Below are positions 34,711 through 42,610 of a stretch of 55,762 nt of DNA, piece by piece. The notes under the pieces are model-generated. The model was not told the DNA's origin. It did no database searches and saw nothing but the letters and a program-made list of their open reading frames with translations. Position 1 is the first letter of the stretch; each line of letters opens with the position of its first letter. Source of the stretch: Paenibacillus alkaliterrae (GTDB lineage: Bacteria > Bacillota > Bacilli > Paenibacillales > Paenibacillaceae); assembly GCF_021532375.1 (NCBI RefSeq), contig NZ_JAKGAP010000035.1:1-55762 (forward strand). Reading direction: 5' to 3'. A program made the position numbers and the translations under genes.

Positions 34711-34932
34711 TTATTCGCGAAGAGCGTCCGTCAGACGGCTGCTCATTCCCGCCGAAGCGGAGACCCGGCGTATCTCGGCAAGCTTCAATTTCTTCACGGT
34801 TTGAGATAACTCCGCGTTGTCCTGCTCTAATTTATCTACGTAAGCAAGCAGCTCAGGGGCTGTGAAGCCGGCGTCCAGGAACAGCTTCTCTATCAATTCC
34901 CGTATTTGTCCGGCGTTTTTTTTTACGTCCAT
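34711..34932 (-). CDS. Small coiled-coil hypothetical protein
   Basis: This 73-aa minus-strand gene has a perfect GGAGGT ribosome binding site four bases before its ATG and a plausible promoter upstream, which argues that it is real. The product begins MDVKKNAGQIRELIEKLF and has a heptad-like stretch (about residues 28-52, V-D-K-L-E-Q-D-N-A-E-L-S-Q-T-V-K-K-L-K-L) expected to form a short coiled coil, then a Ser/Ala/Arg tail. No signal peptide or membrane segment is seen. It is isolated between the yqe operon terminator and the divergent nrd promoter. I do not recognise the family. Confidence 0.75.
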   Translation of the reverse strand: MDVKKNAGQIRELIEKLFLDAGFTAPELLAYVDKLEQDNAELSQTVKKLKLAEIRRVSASAGMSSRLTDALRE

Positions 34933-34969
34933 TTCTACCTCCGATATAGCAATAAAATGTCACTATCCC

Positions 34970-34998
34970 ATCATATCCGTATCTGTTAGAATAGTCGA
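34970..34998 (-). promoter_or_regulatory. SigA-type promoter candidate for the coiled-coil gene
   Basis: Read on the minus strand, TCGACT (34993-34998) and TATGAT (34970-34975) are separated by 17 bases, about 40 bases before the gene's ATG. Confidence 0.5.
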
Positions 34999-35040
34999 GT
35001 GCGCCCCAAAAACAGATTCATATTTTCTCCATAATTTTCA

Positions 35041-35096
35041 TTGACTCCTCCTATATATTGATGTAGAATCAAGAAATCGAACTACATATTGATGTA
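35041..35096 (+). promoter_or_regulatory. nrd promoter with two NrdR boxes
   Basis: TTGACT (35041-35046) and TAGAAT (35064-35069) are 17 bases apart. A core CTATATATTG (35051-35060) matches the NrdR-box core CWATATATWG exactly and lies between -35 and -10. A second core, CTACATATTG (35082-35091, one mismatch), lies just past the expected start site. The cores are 31 bases apart, three helical turns, which is the known NrdR spacing. NrdR bound with dATP/ATP would block this promoter. Confidence 0.85.
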
Positions 35097-35136
35097 TATA
35101 GGTGCCTGCAATGATTCACTTTGTAAATCATGAACT

Positions 35137-35175
35137 AGCGCAGCTGACGGAAATGCTAGTCAGAAGCGCTTTTTA
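35137..35175 (+). promoter_or_regulatory. Terminator-like hairpin in the nrdI leader
   Basis: AGCGC (35137-35141) pairs with GCGCT (35166-35170) and CTGAC (35144-35148) with GTCAG (35159-35163), closing a ten-base loop, followed by TTTTT. It lies between the promoter and nrdI in an untranslated leader of about 130 bases, so it may attenuate the operon. A smaller hairpin ATGATT/AATCAT at 35111-35131 precedes it. Confidence 0.65.
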
Positions 35176-35208
35176 AATGCTTAAATCCAGTAGGGGAGCG
35201 AACGTGTT

Positions 35209-35568
35209 ATGCTAGTCGTCTATGATTCCAAAACGGGTAATGTCAAGCGTTTCATCAACAAATTGAATATGCGCGCAGTGCCTATTGATGAGAAGCAAGA
35301 GGTGGACGAACCGTTCGTGCTGGTCACGTACACGACAGGGTTCGGTCAAGTTCCGGAGAAGGTAACTTCGTTCCTGCGAAGCAATGGAAGCATGCTTCGC
35401 GGCGTATCCGCGAGCGGCAACCGGAACTGGGGAACGGGGTTCGCGAAGAGCGCGGACACGATCTCGGAAATGTACGATGTTCCTGTCATATTGAAGTTTG
35501 AATTATCGGGTACGAATCAGGATATGCAGCATTTTGTCGAAAGGGTGCGAACCATTGAAGCATATTGA
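35209..35568 (+). CDS. nrdI: NrdI flavodoxin-like protein of class Ib ribonucleotide reductase
   Basis: This 119-aa flavodoxin-like protein begins MLVVYDSKTGNVKRF, with the FMN phosphate loop S-K-T-G-N, and has V-T-Y-T-T-G-F-G near residue 41 and S-G-N-R-N-W-G near residue 67, which are the family's FMN-contact loops. NrdI delivers oxidant for assembly of the dimanganese-tyrosyl radical in NrdF. AGGGGAG lies about ten bases before the ATG. It overlaps nrdE by 14 bases and is the first gene of the operon. Confidence 0.95.
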   Translation: MLVVYDSKTGNVKRFINKLNMRAVPIDEKQEVDEPFVLVTYTTGFGQVPEKVTSFLRSNGSMLRGVSASGNRNWGTGFAKSADTISEMYDVPVILKFELSGTNQDMQHFVERVRTIEAY

Positions 35569-37639
35569 ATTGAATAACGAATTGATGCAGCGCGGCGCGG
35601 ACGGATTTTACCAGCTGAATAAAGATAAAGAGGCTGTTGCCGCATTTATGGAGGAAGTCGAAGAGAAAAGCGTCAAGTTTGATTCCCTTCGCCATAAGCT
35701 GGACTATTTAATAGAAAACGATTATTACGATAATGTGTACGATAAGTATACATACGAGCAGGTTGAAGCTGTTTTTAATTTAACGGCAGGCAGCGGCTTC
35801 GAATTCCAATCCTACATGGCAGCGTCGAAGTTCTACAAGGACTATGCGATGAAGACGAACAATAAAGCGCAATACTTGGAGCAATACTCCGATCGCGTTG
35901 CCATCGTGGCGCTGCATCTTGGCGAAGGCGACGCAGCCAGAGCGCTAAGGATTGCCGAAGCGATGATCGATCAACGCCTGCAGCCGGCTACTCCGACCTT
36001 CCTCAATGCCGGCAAAAGCCGCCGCGGCGAAATGGTATCCTGCTTCCTGCTGGAGATGGACGATTCACTTAATTCGATTAATTACGTGTTAGGCACATGC
36101 ATGCAGCTTTCCAAAATCGGCGGCGGGGTTGCCGTCAACCTGTCGAAACTTCGCGGACGCGGAGAGCCGATCAAGGGCGTAGAAGGCGCAGCGAAAGGCA
36201 TTATGCCCGTCTTGAAGCTGATGGAGGATGCATTCTCCTATGCGGACCAAATGGGGCAACGCAAAGGCTCCGGCGCGGGGTACTATAATATTTTCGGCTG
36301 GGACATCATTGAATTTCTGGATTGCAAAAAAATTAACGCCGACGAGAAAGCGCGGATCAAAACATTGTCGATCGGCCTTATCATACCGAATAAATTTTAT
36401 GAGCTAGCCGCTCAAAACAAGCCGCTCTTCGTGTTCGGACCGCATTCCGTACAGAAGGCATACGGCAAGCATCTCGACGACATGGATATGGATGAGATGT
36501 ACGAGGAATTGCTGGCTAACGACCTGGTTACGAAAAAGAAAGTCATGAACGCACGCGACATGCTGACAAAAATCGCCTCGATTCAGCTGGAATCCGGCTA
36601 CCCATACATTATGAATAAGTCGAATGCCAACAGCATTCATGCTTTGAAGGATATCGGTTCCATTAAAATGTCTAACCTGTGCACGGAAATATTCCAGCTG
36701 CAGGAAACTTCGGAAATCAAAGATTACGGCTTCGACGACGTGATTAGACGCGATATCAGCTGCAACCTTGCTTCGCTTAACATCGTTAATGTCATGGAGC
36801 ACAAAAAAGTGAAGGAATCCGTCCATGTCGGTATTGAAGCCTTGACAACGGTCAGCGATTTATCCAAAATCGACAACGCTCCGGGCGTTCGCAAAGCGAA
36901 TGAAGAGCTTCACTCGGTCGGACTTGGCGCTATGAACCTAAACGGCTACCTGGCCAAAAACAAAATCGCTTATGAAAGCGAAGAAGCGAAAGATTTTGCC
37001 GGCGTATTCTTCATGATGATGAACTACTATTCCATTGAGCAGAGCATGGAAATCGCCAAGGAGCGCGGCGTTACGTTCAAAGATTTCGACCGCTCCGAAT
37101 ATGCGAAGGGCACATATTTCACGCGTTATGTCGAGAATGACTTCCGCCCGAAGACCGACCGCGTGAAGGAATTGTTCGAAGGCATGGACATTCCATCGCC
37201 GCAGGATTGGGCAGCATTGAAGGAAAAGGTACAGAAGCACGGTTTATATCATGCTTACCGTCTGGCTATTGCGCCTACGCAAAGCATTTCGTATATCCAA
37301 AATGCGACTTCCAGCGTCATGCCGATCGTCGAGCATATTGAAACTCGTACATATGCGAACTCGACGACCTATTATCCGATGCCTTACCTGGCACAAGAGA
37401 ACTACTTCTACTATAAATCGGCTTACAACATCGATCAGTTCAAGCTGATTGATCTTATTGCGGAAATTCAGCAGCATGTTGATCAAGGCATTTCGTCGGT
37501 GCTGCATGTAAATAGTAACGTGACGACCCGCGAGCTTGCGCGCTTCTACGTTTATGCTGCGCAAAAAGGGCTCAAATCGCTCTATTACACGAGAACAAAG
37601 CGCCTTTCCGTCGAGGAATGCACAAGCTGTGCCGTGTAA
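35555..37639 (+). CDS. nrdE: Class Ib ribonucleoside-diphosphate reductase, alpha subunit
   Basis: This 694-aa catalytic subunit reduces NDPs to dNDPs. The key cysteines are present: one in GEMVSCFLLEM (near residue 150), the thiyl-radical Cys in NLCTEIF (near residue 368), its partner in ISCNLASLN (near residue 402), and the C-terminal redox pair E-C-T-S-C-A-V. The radical-transfer Tyr pair lies in the YYTRTKRLS segment. The short N-terminus lacks the ATP cone, as expected for class Ib. I chose the TTG at 35555 inside the end of nrdI, about eight bases after GAAAGGGTG, because a start at 35498 would add 19 unrelated residues. No nrdH is found nearby. Confidence 0.95.
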   Translation: MKHIELNNELMQRGADGFYQLNKDKEAVAAFMEEVEEKSVKFDSLRHKLDYLIENDYYDNVYDKYTYEQVEAVFNLTAGSGFEFQSYMAASKFYKDYAMKTNNKAQYLEQYSDRVAIVALHLGEGDAARALRIAEAMIDQRLQPATPTFLNAGKSRRGEMVSCFLLEMDDSLNSINYVLGTCMQLSKIGGGVAVNLSKLRGRGEPIKGVEGAAKGIMPVLKLMEDAFSYADQMGQRKGSGAGYYNIFGWDIIEFLDCKKINADEKARIKTLSIGLIIPNKFYELAAQNKPLFVFGPHSVQKAYGKHLDDMDMDEMYEELLANDLVTKKKVMNARDMLTKIASIQLESGYPYIMNKSNANSIHALKDIGSIKMSNLCTEIFQLQETSEIKDYGFDDVIRRDISCNLASLNIVNVMEHKKVKESVHVGIEALTTVSDLSKIDNAPGVRKANEELHSVGLGAMNLNGYLAKNKIAYESEEAKDFAGVFFMMMNYYSIEQSMEIAKERGVTFKDFDRSEYAKGTYFTRYVENDFRPKTDRVKELFEGMDIPSPQDWAALKEKVQKHGLYHAYRLAIAPTQSISYIQNATSSVMPIVEHIETRTYANSTTYYPMPYLAQENYFYYKSAYNIDQFKLIDLIAEIQQHVDQGISSVLHVNSNVTTRELARFYVYAAQKGLKSLYYTRTKRLSVEECTSCAV

Positions 37640-37684
37640 GTCCCATTCTAATGATGCTTATGTAGCAAAGAAGGAGCTCACCAA

Positions 37685-38641
37685 ATGAAAGCAGTGAACT
37701 GGAACCGGCCGGACGACGATTTCACATTAACGTTCTGGCAGCAAAATGTGATGCAATTTTGGACGGATGAAGAAATTCCTCTGTCTGACGATAAAATGGA
37801 CTGGATGGATATGACGGACGCCGAGCGCACGCTATACAAAAACGTGCTCGGCGGACTGACCTTGCTCGATACGATTCAAGGCGGCATCGGCATGCCGAAA
37901 ATTTTGGAGCATGTGGACGGCTTGCAGCGCAAGGCGGTGCTGTCCTTCATGTCCATGATGGAGCAAATCCATGCGAAGTCGTACAGCAGCATATTCACAA
38001 CGCTTGCATCCGGCGAGGAAATCGACGATATTTTCAAGTGGGTCGAGCAAAACGAGCAGCTGCAGAAGAAAGCGAACCTGATCGCTTCGTGGTACACGAA
38101 CATTACGGGCCCGAAAGAGCTGTATAAGGCGATGGCGGCTTCCGTATTTCTGGAAAGCTACTTGTTCTACAGCGGCTTTTTCTATCCGCTTTACCTTGCC
38201 GGCCAAGGTAAAATGACAAGCAGCGGCGAAATTATCGACTTGATCCTGCGTGACGAGAGCATCCACGGCTTGTACGTAGGCGTGCTCGCACAGGAGCTGT
38301 TCCAGACGTTTAGCTCAGAAGAGCAATCACAGCTTCAAACCGAAGTTTACGCGCTTCTGAACGAGCTGTACGAGAACGAGATCATCTACACCGAGCATCT
38401 GTATTCGCCTCTAGGTTTAGCCGAAGAAGTGAATGCCTACGTGCGCTACAATGCGAACAAAGCGTTGATGAACCTGGGGTTTGAGCCGCACTTCCCGGAA
38501 GAGCCGGTTAATCCGATCGTATTCAACGGAATCAGCACGCACACGAAACAGCATGATTTCTTCTCCAAGAAAGGCAACGGCTACGTCCGTACCATTCACG
38601 TTGAGCCTTTGAACGACGACGATTTCGTTTTCAACTTTTAA
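37685..38641 (+). CDS. nrdF: Class Ib ribonucleoside-diphosphate reductase, beta subunit
   Basis: The 318-aa radical-bearing subunit starts MKAVNWNRPDDDFTLTFWQQN and holds the metal ligands: Asp in the D-A-E-R segment (near residue 60), E-Q-I-H in MMEQIHAKSYS (near residue 97) with the radical Tyr three residues later in the same helix, and Glu/His in RDESIHG (near residue 190). Class Ib subunits use a dimanganese centre matured by NrdI. AAGGAG lies seven bases before the ATG, 45 bases after nrdE. A strong terminator follows. Confidence 0.95.
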   Translation: MKAVNWNRPDDDFTLTFWQQNVMQFWTDEEIPLSDDKMDWMDMTDAERTLYKNVLGGLTLLDTIQGGIGMPKILEHVDGLQRKAVLSFMSMMEQIHAKSYSSIFTTLASGEEIDDIFKWVEQNEQLQKKANLIASWYTNITGPKELYKAMAASVFLESYLFYSGFFYPLYLAGQGKMTSSGEIIDLILRDESIHGLYVGVLAQELFQTFSSEEQSQLQTEVYALLNELYENEIIYTEHLYSPLGLAEEVNAYVRYNANKALMNLGFEPHFPEEPVNPIVFNGISTHTKQHDFFSKKGNGYVRTIHVEPLNDDDFVFNF

Positions 38642-38665
38642 ATATTAGTCATAATTGACACAAGC

Positions 38666-38711
38666 AAATCGCTCTCACTCTTGCCGGGCTGGCAAGGGGA
38701 GAGCGATTTTT
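38666..38711 (+). terminator. Intrinsic terminator after nrdF
   Basis: AAATCGCTCTC pairs with GAGAGCGATTT around an inner CTTGCC/GGCAAG helix; five T follow. Confidence 0.92.
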
Positions 38712-38742
38712 GATCTGAACAGGACTAGGGGAGGGAAATGAC

Positions 38743-39431
38743 TTGATTGCTATCCATGGTTTAAACAAAACATTTCAGGTTGCAAAACGTTCATCAGGTG
38801 TGGGACAGGCGGTTAAAGCATTATTTCGCAGGGAATACACTTCCGTGGAGGCGCTTCATGACATTAGCTTTTCGATTAAGCCGGGCGAAATCGTCGGTTA
38901 TATCGGACCGAATGGCGCAGGCAAATCTACAACCATCAAAGTGATGAGCGGAATACTTGTACCCGATAGCGGAACCTGCTCTTTCTGGACGAGCCGACCA
39001 TCGGGCTGGATGCCGTGTCCAAAATCGCCGTTCGCCGCTTCATTCGAACGATTAATAAAGAAAAGGGCGTAACCGTCATTTTGACGACGCATGATATGAA
39101 CGACATAGAAGCTTTGGCGCAGCGCATCATTTTAATCGGCAAAGGGAGGCTGCTCTTTGATGGGAGCATCGATGCCATTCGCCATTCATTCGGAACGCAC
39201 AAAACGTTAACCGTCGTGTACCGCCATTATCCGGAGCGGCTCGAAATCCCGGGAGCAGAGCTGCTCTCTTGGTCACCCGAACGTTCCGTATTAAGAATAG
39301 ATACCGCAAAAACGCTGATATCAGAAGTGCTGCTCCAATTGTCGAAGCAGGTAGAGCTGCTCGATGTAGAAATGGACACGCAGCCGATCGAGGAAATGAT
39401 CGTTCAATTGTATAAGGAGCATCAAATATAA
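38743..39431 (+). pseudogene. ABC transporter ATP-binding protein gene with internal deletion and frameshift
   Basis: The first part (TTG start at 38743 after GGGGAGGG) encodes a normal ABC ATPase N-terminus: ALHDISFSIKPGE and Walker A GPNGAGKST, up to about residue 78 (I-L-V-P-D-S-G-T). At about 38975 the sequence jumps, in another frame, to LLFLDEPTIGLD (Walker B and D-loop) and then reads normally to the stop at 39431, including the switch His in L-T-T-H-D. About 100 residues with the Q-loop and the ABC signature are missing. Family members near 330 residues long would be intact; this one totals about 230 codons in two frames. The two permease genes downstream are whole. An assembly error cannot be ruled out. 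Confidence 0.85.
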
Positions 39432-40234
39432 TGAAGGCGTACATTTCTGTCTTTAAGCTGCGTCTTAACAATGGTCTGCAGTACCGCACGGCTGCGCTTG
39501 CCGGCATCGCGACCCAGTTTTTTTGGGGCTTCATCATTATTATGGTATTCGAGGCGTTCTACAGTCAGGCTTTGATCGATCCGCCCATTTCATTGACACA
39601 GCTGATTACTTACGTGTGGCTGCAGCAAGCCTTCTTGGCCTTCGTTATGTTATGGTTTCGGGACAATGAGCTGTTCCAGCTCATTACGTCCGGGAATATC
39701 GCTTACGAGCTTTGTCGGCCGAGCGGCATTTACGGCTTATGGTATGCGAAGCTGCTTGCGCAGCGGCTGGCGAGCGCCCTTCTTCGAAGCTTGCCGATTC
39801 TGGCAGTCGCTTTCTTCCTGCCGCAGCCTTACCGGCTGCCGCTGCCGGCTGATCCGCTCACTTTTATATTATTTGCCGCTACGCTGCTTCTCGGGCTATT
39901 GATTATGGTTTCCCTTTCGATGCTCATGTACATATCGGTATTTATTACGCTGTCCCCGGCGGGTTCTCTGCTTATGTTCGGCGTAACGGGCGAGTTTTTG
40001 GCCGGCATGATTATTCCTGTGCCTTTGATGCCTGAATGGCTGCAGCGCATCGTTTACGTGCTTCCGTTTCGGTGGACGGCGGATTTTCCGTTCCGGATTT
40101 ATTCCGGACATATCCCGGCAGATGAAGCCCTTTTCGGCATTTTGATTCAGCTTATTTGGCTTGCTGCGATAATCGGAGTCGGCAGGCGCGCCATGGCTGG
40201 CGTTTTACGAAAAGTTGTGGTTCAAGGGGGGTGA
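39431..40234 (+). CDS. ABC-2 type transporter permease (DUF990-like), first subunit
   Basis: The 267-aa protein has six predicted transmembrane helices, an N-terminal amphipathic M-K-A-Y-I-S-V-F-K-L-R-L segment, A-Y-E-L-C-R-P near residue 93 and a P-L-x-x-x-P-x-W-L-Q-R-I-V-Y-x-L-P-F motif near residue 200, the pattern of the ABC-2 permeases that come in pairs with a neighbouring ATPase. It starts at the last base of the broken ATPase gene and overlaps the next permease's possible start. The exported substrate is unknown. Without the ATPase it may be non-functional or borrow another one. Confidence 0.85.
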   Translation: MKAYISVFKLRLNNGLQYRTAALAGIATQFFWGFIIIMVFEAFYSQALIDPPISLTQLITYVWLQQAFLAFVMLWFRDNELFQLITSGNIAYELCRPSGIYGLWYAKLLAQRLASALLRSLPILAVAFFLPQPYRLPLPADPLTFILFAATLLLGLLIMVSLSMLMYISVFITLSPAGSLLMFGVTGEFLAGMIIPVPLMPEWLQRIVYVLPFRWTADFPFRIYSGHIPADEALFGILIQLIWLAAIIGVGRRAMAGVLRKVVVQGG

Positions 40235-40239
40235 TGACG

Positions 40240-41022
40240 ATGAAACTTTATTGGAAATACATCGTTATTTTATTTAAATCGCAAATGCAGTACCGAACAT
40301 CCTTTTGGCTGCTGGCGTTAGGGCAGTTTCTCGTTCCGTTCTCGGCGTTTGCCGGTCTTTATTTCCTGTTTGAACGGTTTGGGCAGATCAGGGGCTGGTC
40401 GTTCGATGAGGTCGCGCTCTGCTTCTCCGTTATTCATATGGCTTTTGCGATCAGCGAATGTTTTGCCCGCGGCTTTGATTCCTTCTCGGTCTTGGTCGCT
40501 GGCGGTGATTTCGACCGGCTGCTGGTGCGCCCGCGCGGCACCGTCGTCCAGGTTCTCGGTTCGAAATTCGAATTCACCCGCGCAGGCCGTTTGCTGCAAA
40601 GCGTTATGGTATTGATATGGGCGATCAGCCAGTTAGCCGTAGACTGGACCGTGCTTAAAGCAATCACCTTGCTCCTCATGGTGGCAAGCGGCGTTTTTAT
40701 CTTCTCAGGCATCTTCATGCTCGCTGCTGCGATGTGCTTTTGGACGATCCAAGGACTTGAGATCGCGAACATCTTTACGGACGGCGGCAGGGAAATGGGG
40801 CAATATCCGTTAAATATTTATCAGAAATGGGTGTCGCGTTTTTTTACGTTCATTATCCCGTTCGGCTGCGTGAATTACTTGCCGCTGCTTTATATTTTGG
40901 ATAAAACGACGGGAAATGAGCTGCCGTACATGGCAGCTCCGCTTGCAGGTATTCTCTTTATAGTGCCATGTCTGCTAATATGGAGAATCGGGGTGCGTCA
41001 TTACCGGTCGACGGGATCGTAA
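40240..41022 (+). CDS. ABC-2 type transporter permease (DUF990-like), second subunit
   Basis: This 260-aa protein with six predicted helices is the partner of the preceding permease. It begins MKLYWKYIVILFKSQMQYR, has F-D-R-L-L-V-R-P near residue 87 and a P-L-N-I-Y-Q-K-W-V-S-R-F-F-T-F-I-I-P-F segment near residue 190, both typical of the paired DUF990-type permeases. The ATG at 40240 is preferred because AAGGGGGG lies eight or nine bases upstream; another ATG at 40234 overlaps the previous stop. It ends 31 bases before the HprK-like gene. Confidence 0.85.
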   Translation: MKLYWKYIVILFKSQMQYRTSFWLLALGQFLVPFSAFAGLYFLFERFGQIRGWSFDEVALCFSVIHMAFAISECFARGFDSFSVLVAGGDFDRLLVRPRGTVVQVLGSKFEFTRAGRLLQSVMVLIWAISQLAVDWTVLKAITLLLMVASGVFIFSGIFMLAAAMCFWTIQGLEIANIFTDGGREMGQYPLNIYQKWVSRFFTFIIPFGCVNYLPLLYILDKTTGNELPYMAAPLAGILFIVPCLLIWRIGVRHYRSTGS

Positions 41023-41053
41023 ATCGGGTTACTAAGAAAGGGGGAGACGAACA

Positions 41054-41962
41054 ATGAAATCGATCGAGGTGCAAGAGCTTGCGGAAAAGTTTTCATTGGA
41101 AGTGCTGGCGGGCGCGGACAAGCTGGACCGGAAGATACTCAAAGCGCGGGCGTATCGTCCGGGGCTTGAATTTGTCGGCTACTTTGATTTTTTTCCGCAG
41201 GAGCATGTACAAATTCTTGGCAAAAAAGAAATTACTTATTTGCATACGTTGACGGAAGCAGAACGAAATCATCATATTGGAAACATCGTCAAATATCATC
41301 CGCCATGCTTTGTCGTTACATCCGATCAGGGAGGACTGAAGTATTTGACCAAATATTGCGAAGAGGAGGGCATCCCTTTGCTTCGGACAAAAGTACTGAC
41401 TGCTCCATTCCTAGGCATGCTGGATGCTTATCTCCTTAAATCGCTGGCTCCCGAAATATCGGTTCACGGCGTTTGCCTGAATGTATCGGGCATAGGCATC
41501 TTGCTGCGCGGCAAATCGGGCGTGGGCAAAAGCGAAACCGCGCATACGCTAATCAGGCGCGGCCATCGGCTCGTGGCGGACGACATCGTCGTACTCAAGA
41601 AGCTGAGCTCGCAAACGCTGCTCGGCAGCCATAACGAGAAGACGAAGGAATTTCTCGCTCTTCGCAGCGTCGGTCTTGTAAATGTGGTGAGGCTGTACGG
41701 CAGGAAGGCGTTTCAGGATGAGACGCGCATCGCGCTTGACATTGAGCTCACGAAATGGCGGGATAATGAGCTGAACAATGACTTGGAGCTGGAGCCCAGG
41801 TTCACGGAGTATATGGATGTACGCATCCCGCATATTGAAATACAACTGCAGCCGGGAAGAGATGCAGCGGGTTTGATTGAAGCGGCGGCTAATAACTGGT
41901 ACCTTAAACAGCAGGGCTACAGCGCGGTAGAGGAGTTCATGAAGCGGCTCGAGTTTGAGTAG
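41054..41962 (+). CDS. HprK-like HPr kinase/phosphorylase with altered signature motif
   Basis: The 302-aa product has both HprK domains: the N-terminal one (residues 1-130) and the C-terminal P-loop one with His138, Walker A GKSGVGKSE (153-161), and Asp176-Asp177 in LVADD. The signature that reads E-I-R-G-L-G-I-I-N-V in Bacillus subtilis HprK reads A-L-R-S-V-G-L-V-N-V here (202-211), and the Arg of V-R-P-G-R-N is Gln266. HprK phosphorylates Ser46 of HPr, the co-signal for CcpA. The usual lgt and ppaX neighbours are missing. It may be a second, specialised copy or a kinase with another substrate. GGGGGAG lies eight bases before the ATG. Confidence 0.85.
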   Translation: MKSIEVQELAEKFSLEVLAGADKLDRKILKARAYRPGLEFVGYFDFFPQEHVQILGKKEITYLHTLTEAERNHHIGNIVKYHPPCFVVTSDQGGLKYLTKYCEEEGIPLLRTKVLTAPFLGMLDAYLLKSLAPEISVHGVCLNVSGIGILLRGKSGVGKSETAHTLIRRGHRLVADDIVVLKKLSSQTLLGSHNEKTKEFLALRSVGLVNVVRLYGRKAFQDETRIALDIELTKWRDNELNNDLELEPRFTEYMDVRIPHIEIQLQPGRDAAGLIEAAANNWYLKQQGYSAVEEFMKRLEFE

Positions 41963-42045
41963 CCATATATTAGGAAACATGATACACTATGGGCAGAAAG
42001 CTCATCCTAGCGCACAAGTCCTACAGATTCGAAGGAGGAAATCGC

Positions 42046-42498
42046 GTGGAAAACTGCTCAATCGTTACAAAGCCCGCTCTCCATTTAGCTGGAATCAGCT
42101 ATTGCGGCCCTTATTCAACCTTTCCGGATGAGGCCATTCGGCTGCAAACCGAGTTTTTGACACGGAAGCATGAGCTTAACGACAAATCCAAGTCGACCGT
42201 GCTGTACAGTCCGTATTTCGGAAACGAAGCGTTTGCTACGTACTGGGCTTGCTACGAGGTGCAGCATCTGGAGGAAGTGCCTCCAGGCATGGTGCAATTT
42301 ACGATCCCGGCACATCGCTATGCGATGGTGGCCTGCTCCAACAAACGGATCGGTGAAGGTTATGAGCAGCTGCATACTTGGATTAATGAAATGCGGCTTG
42401 AGAAGCAAGAAAATGCCGTATCGCTCGAATTATTTTATATCGACGAGCATCATTTGGAGGAAGAGCCGGTCGAACTGCTCATCCCTCTCAAAGGTTAA
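42046..42498 (+). CDS. GyrI-like/AraC effector-binding domain protein
   Basis: The 150-aa protein is one GyrI-like (SRPBCC-type duplicated SHS2) domain: strands with H-L-A-G-I-S-Y near residue 14, a middle Y-W-A-C-Y-E-V-Q, P-A-H-R-Y-A-M-V near residue 90 with the conserved aromatic, and an E-L-F-Y-I-D segment near the end where the family holds its ligand-binding Glu. Such proteins bind small hydrophobic molecules alone or as part of AraC/MerR regulators. The GTG at 42046 is preceded by GAAGGAGG, so the longer in-frame reading from 41989 is rejected. Function unknown. Confidence 0.8.
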   Translation: MENCSIVTKPALHLAGISYCGPYSTFPDEAIRLQTEFLTRKHELNDKSKSTVLYSPYFGNEAFATYWACYEVQHLEEVPPGMVQFTIPAHRYAMVACSNKRIGEGYEQLHTWINEMRLEKQENAVSLELFYIDEHHLEEEPVELLIPLKG

Positions 42499-42610
42499 CC
42501 TATATATAGTGCTTGCACGCGAACGAAACAGAGTATCGAATGGCCGACATTCGCTCTGGTTCGTTTTGCGAAGGCAAGTTTTTTTTTGTTTGGAAAGGAG
42601 CGGCAGAGAA

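Noticed and set aside
34520..34804. Plus-strand frame of 94 codons after the yqe operon
   Set aside because: It starts inside the terminator and is partly antisense to the better-supported coiled-coil gene.
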